Origin: a virus
Strand: one strand, 5' to 3'
IMG/VR virus record: IMGVR_UViG_3300024520_002077
Coordinates: 1-20,037 of that record
Length of the DNA: 20,037 nt
The stretch's first letter is position 1. The number at the start of each line of letters is the position of its first letter. A program made the position numbers and the translations under genes. The notes beneath the pieces are model-generated. The model worked only from the letters and a program-made list of their open reading frames with translations, made no database searches and had not been told where the DNA came from. Of the stretch, positions 14,803 through 20,037 are shown one piece after another.

Positions 14803-17800
14803 CTACCTTTTTTTCTGACGCATCGAAGCTTTTGCAGCGTCAATCGCTTCTTGGTTTATACTGGCTTCACCAAGCAGTGTAATTGGACCCAGAATACTTT
14901 CAAGACGGTCAATTTCAAACAACTTCTGATTAAGGGTAGATTTCATCGTGCTGTCCATAGGCGTTCCGCCTGCAAACATTTCTAAAATGCGAGTCTTTTC
15001 TTCTGCAAGATAGCCCACAATATCGTTGAGCTTTCTAGCTTCTGTTTTAGGACTCGCCAACAAAGCCTGTTCATTTGGAAACAACTGCTCGGTTGTTTGT
15101 AAGTCCGCAACCGCAAATCTTGGCGAGGAAGCCAGAGCAGAACGACCCATAACGCGAATCATTTTGACAAACTGACGAGCGTCAGTAGTGTCTTTAAACA
15201 AATCTCCAAAAGCCCCCGGCGCTAAACCACCCGCAACAGCGTCAAGTCCGGCATATACCTTTGACCAGAAACCTGTACCTTTGCGAGCCGCAGCAAATGC
15301 GTCTTTAACTTCGACCATTTCTGCTCTGGAAAGTGGCGAACCATCTATTTTTGTCATACCTTTAAGAAGCTCGGCGTCCAAAGCGTCCAATTGAGCTTGT
15401 GCGCCAGCCGCCATCTTCTCGTTTTTAGCCACTTCGTAAGCAATCGTGCTGGATACCTCAAAGGCCCCACCCGGAAGCGGTTTCGCGTTACCATCTTCAT
15501 CAACGTATGTTTTACCGTCGTAAGAAGTAAACACACCCTCACCCGGAACAAGAAAGCCGCGGATCGCAGTGCTTGCTGTTGGAACTTTTTGATACGAGGC
15601 AGAGCCGGGAGCCGCGGCATTTGCAGCGTTAACTTGCTCTATCAAAGCCTTGCCCTGCGGGCTTGTAATGTCGATCACGGTCGTTACAGGGACGCCGTCG
15701 GCGTTTGGAAGAGTAACCTGCGCCATAGACGGGTCTGGAACGGTCGGATCGCCGAAAATAACTTCAGTCTCTCCGGTAAGCGTGTCAACTCGAACAAGCT
15801 CACCGTTTATTTCACGCAACTCAATGGTGTCTCGGTTAGCAACAACGCGGTTTTCTGCCGCAATCTTTGCGGCTTGATCTCGTTCAAAGTTGTTTTGATT
15901 TACAATGGCTGCGCGATCCTCGGCGTTGATCTGACTTTCGTCTCTAAGCCCTTGAGCAACCAACAACCTTGCAATGTCGTTTTCTTGAATTATAGCTTGA
16001 CGAGTTACGAAAGTTGTCTGAGCCCGCTCTTCTGCACTTAGGGCTCTACCCAAAGCTCTTTCTTCTTGGGCAATCGTAGACGCAATCTGCGCAGCAATGT
16101 CTGCAAGCTCATCCGCGCGGTTCCGACCATATACGACTGTTTCACGATCCACTGCACGATCTTCCGCGGCAATTGCAGTTGCAAGAGCACGTTTTTCTGC
16201 GTCAATCTGAGCCTGTATCGCGCGGTTTTCTCTTCTAATAGCTGCAAGCTCGGCACGAGCTTCCTGCGCTTCCTGCGTTGCAAGTCTGCGATCTTCTGAT
16301 CCAAGAGTAGTTTCAAGCAGGCGAGCTTCGGTTTCGATAAGCCGTTGCTCCGCACGGCCTTCAGAAGCAATTGCCATAAGAACAGCCCGCTCTTCTCTAC
16401 TAATTGTTGTGATTTCAAGACGATTTTCTGCGGCAAGGGTAGTTGCCAAAGCTCTTTCTTCCGCCGCAATATCCCGCTCTACTGCGCGCGCTTCTTTCAG
16501 TATAGCAAACTCGTCGGTTATTGCTGCCGCTGCAACCTTATCGTCAGTCGTAAAGCCCTGTGCAAGTAGCGCGCTTACGGCGCTTCGTTCTTCCGCAGTG
16601 TTTGTTGGTTTAGTGACCGGAACTGTGGGGTTTTTCGGGTCATACATTGTAATAGTTTTAAACCCGGCATCTGTTGGGGCCGCGCCAACGTTATAAACTT
16701 TTGCGCCGTCTAATTTGGAAGCAGCGTTAAAATCTTTTCGACCGTCCGCAGTACTTAGATCAAACGTTTGCGCTTGTCCGGAGGGTGATACAACAATTTT
16801 AATGTCCGACTTGCTGCTATCCGCAGGCTCCGTACCAACGTTATACAAATTGGCGTCGGGGTTAGCTTTAAGTGCAGCCTCTAATTTAGCCACGCCGTCC
16901 GACGTTGAAACGTTAAAAGTACCCAGCTTTTCGCCGTTTGGACCTATCAGTCTTTGATATTTAGCGTCTCCGGGCTTCGCTTTAGCCGCTGCTAACAACA
17001 GAGCCTGACGAGAGGCTTCATCAGTCTGAGCCTGACCCAAACTTGCCTGTCGTGCCTGCATACGCATCTGACGCTCTTCAGCTTGTTGAGCCTGCTTGGC
17101 GGACAACATGCCCGCGGACCGCTGTCCGATCTTGTCGGTTAACTGAGTTTGCGTCGCGGCATTAGCCAAGCGTTCCGCAATAGAGTCACCCTGCGTTTGA
17201 CCAGCAAAATTCAAAGCCGTGCCCGCAATGTCAAACAACATCTGGGCCTTCGCCATCTTGTTCTGTTCTTCAAGAGCCGCGGCCCGCGCTTGTTGGTCAA
17301 AGCCCCCTGCAAAATACTTCTCGTAATCTGCAACGTCTCTCTCGGCCTGCGTTAAAATACGGCTTTCGCCGCCTTCTGAGAATCTGCGGACCTCTACAGG
17401 TCCGCCATTTCTAAAATTTACGGGTGGTGTGTTGCCCGCCCCCGCCATCATTAGGGAGCCTACACCCTCTTCCATCGGGCCTTCCATATCCACCGAGCCA
17501 GAAAGGCCTTGCATCAGTTCTCCGATGCCGCTGTCCATAGCGCCTTGTTGTGTCATCATAATAGTGGGCTGGGTCAGGGCCAAAACAGATTCTGGAGTTG
17601 CCATGGCGTCTTGCTCACCGACGAGGGTTGCAAGTTCTTCGTACCTAGCTTCCAAAGGCAGGTTGTTGCCCCGAATGCCGTCGATTAAAGTCTGGTAATC
17701 TTCCGCGCCATCCAGCTTCATCATCATGTCGTCGGCCATCTGCGTCCCGACTTGCTGGCCCATCATTTCGGCACCCGCAACCTGTTGTTCCGCCCCTTGA

Positions 17801-17907
17801 GGCGGCATCATCGCAGGAGCCGGGGGTGGCGGCATCATATCTTGAGGCATCGGTTGAGCGGGTCCACCCATTTGTCGAAACAATGGTCTGTTCATTACAT
17901 TTGGCAT
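14803..17907 (-). CDS. Large probable virion protein with hendecad-repeat rod
   Basis: The protein has 1034 residues. The N-terminus is Met/Pro/Gln-rich (RQMGGPAQPMPQDMMPPPP at 11-29). GG motifs lie at 165-171 (FRNGGPV) and 176-181 (FSEGGE). Helical segments with Ala/Gln follow to about 310. Two copies of a small domain come next (329-364 and 379-414), both ending YNVG. Residues 470-704 form a rod of 11-residue repeats with consensus xxExRAxxxxI. The C-terminal third (705-1034) is globular, with beta-type stretches (VRVDTLTGETEVIFGDP), FWSKVYAGLDAVAGGLAPGAF and a helical end. No enzyme motif was seen. ATG 17907 follows the upstream stop directly (TAAATG), with GGGGA upstream. A long straight helical bundle spanning a membrane or tail tube is a plausible role, not shown. 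Confidence 0.75.
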   Translation of the reverse strand: MPNVMNRPLFRQMGGPAQPMPQDMMPPPPAPAMMPPQGAEQQVAGAEMMGQQVGTQMADDMMMKLDGAEDYQTLIDGIRGNNLPLEARYEELATLVGEQDAMATPESVLALTQPTIMMTQQGAMDSGIGELMQGLSGSVDMEGPMEEGVGSLMMAGAGNTPPVNFRNGGPVEVRRFSEGGESRILTQAERDVADYEKYFAGGFDQQARAAALEEQNKMAKAQMLFDIAGTALNFAGQTQGDSIAERLANAATQTQLTDKIGQRSAGMLSAKQAQQAEERQMRMQARQASLGQAQTDEASRQALLLAAAKAKPGDAKYQRLIGPNGEKLGTFNVSTSDGVAKLEAALKANPDANLYNVGTEPADSSKSDIKIVVSPSGQAQTFDLSTADGRKDFNAASKLDGAKVYNVGAAPTDAGFKTITMYDPKNPTVPVTKPTNTAEERSAVSALLAQGFTTDDKVAAAAITDEFAILKEARAVERDIAAEERALATTLAAENRLEITTISREERAVLMAIASEGRAEQRLIETEARLLETTLGSEDRRLATQEAQEARAELAAIRRENRAIQAQIDAEKRALATAIAAEDRAVDRETVVYGRNRADELADIAAQIASTIAQEERALGRALSAEERAQTTFVTRQAIIQENDIARLLVAQGLRDESQINAEDRAAIVNQNNFERDQAAKIAAENRVVANRDTIELREINGELVRVDTLTGETEVIFGDPTVPDPSMAQVTLPNADGVPVTTVIDITSPQGKALIEQVNAANAAAPGSASYQKVPTASTAIRGFLVPGEGVFTSYDGKTYVDEDGNAKPLPGGAFEVSSTIAYEVAKNEKMAAGAQAQLDALDAELLKGMTKIDGSPLSRAEMVEVKDAFAAARKGTGFWSKVYAGLDAVAGGLAPGAFGDLFKDTTDARQFVKMIRVMGRSALASSPRFAVADLQTTEQLFPNEQALLASPKTEARKLNDIVGYLAEEKTRILEMFAGGTPMDSTMKSTLNQKLFEIDRLESILGPITLLGEASINQEAIDAAKASMRQKKR
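15796..16500 (-). repeat. Hendecad (11-residue, 33-base) repeat array
   Basis: Residues 470-590 of the 1034-aa protein form eleven units in perfect register: LKEARAVERDI, AAEERALATTL, AAENRLEITTI, SREERAVLMAI, ASEGRAEQRLI, ETEARLLETTL, GSEDRRLATQE, AQEARAELAAI, RRENRAIQAQI, DAEKRALATAI and AAEDRAVDRET. Weaker units continue to residue 704, with one 4-residue insertion near 657-660. E at position 3, R at 5 and I/L at 11 are nearly fixed. An 11/3 periodicity predicts a straight or slightly right-handed coiled coil. Confidence 0.9.
16666..16923 (-). repeat. Two-copy domain repeat in the 1034-aa protein
   Basis: Residues 329-364 (TFNVSTSDG, then LYNVGTEPADS) and 379-414 (TFDLSTADG, then VYNVGAAPTDA) share pattern and length, with a 50-residue offset. 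They are diverged at DNA level, so the duplication is old or maintained. Confidence 0.8.
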
Positions 17908-18903
17908 TTAGAATATCCCCGCTGTTTTTGCGCCCGATGCGGCGCTTAATCCACCTATACCCAAACCAAGCGCCGTTTGGAACGGAGAAACTTGTGGGGC
18001 AGACGCCGCAGTGAGCGTAGATGACCCCGAAGGTGTACCAGAATATATGTCTGAAAGAAAGCCGTACTGTTGATACGGCTGAGTATAACGCTGCAAGTTA
18101 GACAGTCGAGTAGCATCAAGACCCGCTTGATCCACGCCACGCTGCAAAGCACCCGTAGTCATAAGCGTGTTCAAGTCCTGAGTACCCAAAACAGAAGTAA
18201 GTTCTCCAAGGCCAGCCTGTTGAACACCTAGTTGACCGAGATTAGTCCCTAATTGACCAATGCCCTGACCAAGCTGACCGTATGCCGTTGCCATGTTCTG
18301 TTGACGACTCATGGCAGAGTCAAACGCGCCCATGCCTAGCTGTTGAGCTTGACCGTAACCAGCTGCCCGCATCTGAGCCGCGGTCCGCGCTTGTTGATCC
18401 AAGGCATTTCGGCCTTGCTCCGCCTGAACAATAGCGTCCCGCGATCCACCAAAAGCGCCAGCACCTACGGCCCGAGCGCGGTTACCCACTTGAGCAATGT
18501 CGCTGGCTCGTTGGATGTCGCCCATAGCGGACTGAACCGCGGCGTCTTCATATGGATTCATATAGGCTTGATACGAAGTAGGGTCATATTCTGCACCCGT
18601 ACCAGCCAAACTTTGAATGCCTTGCCCGAAAGTGTCGACAGCGCCAGACACCATTCCTGCGCCTTGACCCAGAGTTTGAGTGGCGGTATCAAGAAACGGC
18701 TTATAGGCTCCAACACCCTGACTAGCGCCGCTAATCGCCGCTAGTTCGTTTTCAGAAAGGTCGGCAATAGTGTAGTCCGGCGGAACAACCCCCGATTCAA
18801 TTTGATCTTTTATGTAACCTTGAACATCAGCTAACAGACCAAGGCGATATGCTTCAATTGCCGGGTCTTGGCGGTTGGTTACAATGGTTTCTTGTACAGC
18901 CAT
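17908..18903 (-). CDS. Gln/Gly/Ala-rich phage structural protein, function unknown
   Basis: The protein has 331 residues. I recognise the sequence type from marine phage genomes: YDPTSYQAYMNPYEDAAVQS near 105-124, RARAVGAGAFGGSRDAIVQA near 142-161, and DQQARTAAQMRAAGYGQAQQ near 168-187. A GQLG repeat stretch follows (YGQLGQGIGQLGTNLGQLG, about residues 207-225). The long Ala/Gln segments look helical, and the end is small and apolar (ALGLGIGGLSAASGAKTAG). The gene lies between the glycine-zipper protein and the 1034-aa protein; its ATG overlaps the upstream stop (TAATG) and its stop abuts the next start. The ribosome site is weak, so coupled translation is likely. It is probably an inner-virion or ejection component. 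No function is established that I know of. Confidence 0.72.
   Translation of the reverse strand: MAVQETIVTNRQDPAIEAYRLGLLADVQGYIKDQIESGVVPPDYTIADLSENELAAISGASQGVGAYKPFLDTATQTLGQGAGMVSGAVDTFGQGIQSLAGTGAEYDPTSYQAYMNPYEDAAVQSAMGDIQRASDIAQVGNRARAVGAGAFGGSRDAIVQAEQGRNALDQQARTAAQMRAAGYGQAQQLGMGAFDSAMSRQQNMATAYGQLGQGIGQLGTNLGQLGVQQAGLGELTSVLGTQDLNTLMTTGALQRGVDQAGLDATRLSNLQRYTQPYQQYGFLSDIYSGTPSGSSTLTAASAPQVSPFQTALGLGIGGLSAASGAKTAGIF
18378..18402 (-). repeat. DQQAR segment shared with the neighbouring gene
   Basis: The DNA coding DQQARTAA here is nearly identical to 17277-17301, which codes DQQARAAA in the 1034-aa protein, in the same frame. About 20 of 21 bases match in the core. It also carries the 12-base CCGCGGTCCGCG element. 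Confidence 0.7.
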
Positions 18904-20037
18904 TATGCTACTGCGCCCCCTTCAAAAGCTCTCATCATATCGTACATCTTTCGTACACCTTCTTTACGGCTACCGTTACCCAGCCCGCGCACGGCTTGAG
19001 CGGTCATTACAAATTCTCCGTCGGACAACATTGCAGGGATGTCATCGGAAGTCTCTGTTCCGGGGCCTGAAATAAAACCGTTGCGGCGAGGGAAGCTCAT
19101 CTCACCACCCGCGGCAGCTGCCACAGGCTGTAGATATTTCTCGTAGTCAAAGTCAAATACTGGAATCTGCGGGGAGGGCCGTGTTGGAATCATTGTATCG
19201 GCTACCGTTAGATAAGTGGGCTGCGGTGCAACGCCTGTACGGTATTTATCAGGGTTTTCTGCCAGACGTTCTTCTGATGCTGACGGGCCGTCATACGGGT
19301 CTGGAACTTCCGCTGGCTCAATAGGGTCAAACCCTCCGGCTAACGCAGCAACCCCAAGACCTGCGGCGGCTGTTGGCAACAGTTTGATGCCGCCCTGTAC
19401 CGCAGGAGTTTGTATTTTTCCTGCTAAATTTATAACATCGGTGCCAGTAAATGGTTTCCCTGTGGCCTGTAGCTGGGTGGTAGCGTCAGCCATAGCTGTG
19501 GAAATATCTCCAGCGGGGACGGGCTCAGTGTAAAAGGCACCTTGAGTTTTTTGAAGGACCGTATCCATCGTGGTCGGCGGACCTTGGATAGCCGCGTTTG
19601 CCGCGTCAACATCAATCGGACGGCTAAGAAAACCGCCGGGGTTAGTTTCACTTCTTAGTATGTTGCCGGGAGTTGGCATCGCACCTTGTTGAAAGCCCTG
19701 ACTAAACCTTTGTGCAAAATTGCCTTGAATATTCTTGTTCATCGCGCCCTGAAAACCAGAGGTAATGCCCCCAATTGCACCGCCGATAAGACCCGCTTTC
19801 AAAGAGTCTTTAAAGCTTGCACCCTGCGCCAAAGCTGTAATGCCACCGCCAATAAAGCCCGAGGCCATGGTCCCTAAACCCGGAGCAAAGAAGTTAAGCG
19901 CCATAGGTACAACAATTGGAGCCACTGCTTTCAGGACATTCTTAACGCCTTTAATAAGCTTTTTAAGGAAAAACTCTCTCTGTCCAGTATACGGGTTAAT
20001 TGAATTTGACTCGCTGCCAACAATGTAAGCACTCGGG
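18903..20037 (-). CDS. Glycine-zipper virion protein with tape-measure-like C-terminal motif, N-terminus cut by window edge
   Basis: The frame is open to the right edge, giving at least 378 residues; the true start lies outside. The visible beginning includes INPYTGQREFFLKKLIKGVK, then a basic stretch and an apolar, Gly-rich region (VVPMALNFFAPGLGTMASG, then IGGGITALAQG and LIGGAIGGITSGF). That region looks like glycine-zipper membrane helices, as in small ejection proteins. The C-terminus has GFISGPGTETSDDIPAMLSD followed by GEFVMTAQAVRGLG, a motif I know from the ends of many phage tape-measure and related proteins (SDSIPAxLSxGEFV). It ends AFEGGAVA, a GG motif. It is the first visible gene of the right-hand block and likely forms part of the ejection channel. 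The motif is clear; the role is inference. Confidence 0.78.
   Translation of the reverse strand, partial: PSAYIVGSESNSINPYTGQREFFLKKLIKGVKNVLKAVAPIVVPMALNFFAPGLGTMASGFIGGGITALAQGASFKDSLKAGLIGGAIGGITSGFQGAMNKNIQGNFAQRFSQGFQQGAMPTPGNILRSETNPGGFLSRPIDVDAANAAIQGPPTTMDTVLQKTQGAFYTEPVPAGDISTAMADATTQLQATGKPFTGTDVINLAGKIQTPAVQGGIKLLPTAAAGLGVAALAGGFDPIEPAEVPDPYDGPSASEERLAENPDKYRTGVAPQPTYLTVADTMIPTRPSPQIPVFDFDYEKYLQPVAAAAGGEMSFPRRNGFISGPGTETSDDIPAMLSDGEFVMTAQAVRGLGNGSRKEGVRKMYDMMRAFEGGAVA

Noticed and set aside
15391-16041. A 216-codon open frame on the plus strand
   Set aside because: It lies opposite the hendecad-repeat and following region of the 1034-aa protein. Repetitive codons keep the antisense frame open, and its translation has no recognisable family or ribosome site.
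7820-19115. GG motifs as C39-type bacteriocin leader sites
   Set aside because: Such leaders have a single GG site near the N-terminus. Here several copies are internal or C-terminal and no C39 peptidase or ABC exporter is in the window.
19923-19925. GTG 19925 as the start of the glycine-zipper protein
   Set aside because: The frame stays open to the window edge, and the upstream codons give a typical phage sequence (INPYTGQREFFLKKL), so the start lies outside.
1-20037. tRNA genes, CRISPR array, integrase or transposase
   Set aside because: None is supported. The short repeats found are coding duplications without spacer regularity, and nearly all DNA is taken by identified genes.

Overview
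This window reads as part of the genome of a tailed bacteriophage, most likely a marine phage of an alphaproteobacterium. The grounds are the gene set, tight packing with ATGA/TAATG-type overlaps, moderate GC, and family resemblances to uncultured marine phages recalled from memory. The host is an inference. No rRNA, tRNA, CRISPR array, transposase or integrase was seen, and no gene-free stretch exceeds about 100 bases.

Left part (1-5535, all minus strand): an early/replication block. In transcription order it runs: a coiled-coil hypothetical protein (4966-5535), a probable ssDNA-binding protein ending in an SSB-like DDIPF tip (4184-4966), an archaeo-eukaryotic-type primase (2597-4135), a 65-aa HTH protein (2403-2600, TTG start), a UvrD-like SF1 helicase (935-2455, GTG start), a protein joining an XRE-like N-terminus to sigma-70 region 4 (288-938), and a DUF6378-like protein cut by the left edge (1-287). 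The genes overlap or nearly touch, apart from a 48-base gap before the primase gene that holds a perfect hairpin with a UACG tetraloop.

Centre (5536-7073): a 98-base regulatory gap carries two overlapping, oppositely oriented sigma-70-like promoters and small inverted repeats. It drives the leftward block and the only rightward gene, an SNF2/SF2-type helicase whose real start is a TTG at 5634. That gene ends head-on against the structural block, overlapping it by 20 bases.

Right part (7054-20037, minus strand): five very large or glycine-rich proteins, read right to left. They are a glycine-zipper protein with a tape-measure-like C-terminal motif (open at the right edge), a Gln/Gly-rich 331-aa protein, a 1034-aa protein with a long hendecad-repeat rod, a 1344-aa protein with apolar Gly/Ala segments and a basic C-terminal tag, and a 1234-aa protein with a lytic transglycosylase domain plus a region resembling polyvalent-protein ADP-ribosyltransferases. 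The layout recalls the podovirus ejection proteins (T7 gp14-gp15-gp16) on a larger scale; this is inference.

The most interesting signals are the possible ART plus transglycosylase virion effector, the 11-residue repeat rod, a short [F/M]-x-[D/E/N]-G-G-x-[V/A] motif scattered over several of the structural proteins in different codons, the overlapping divergent promoters, and an apparent excess of the palindrome CCGCGG.
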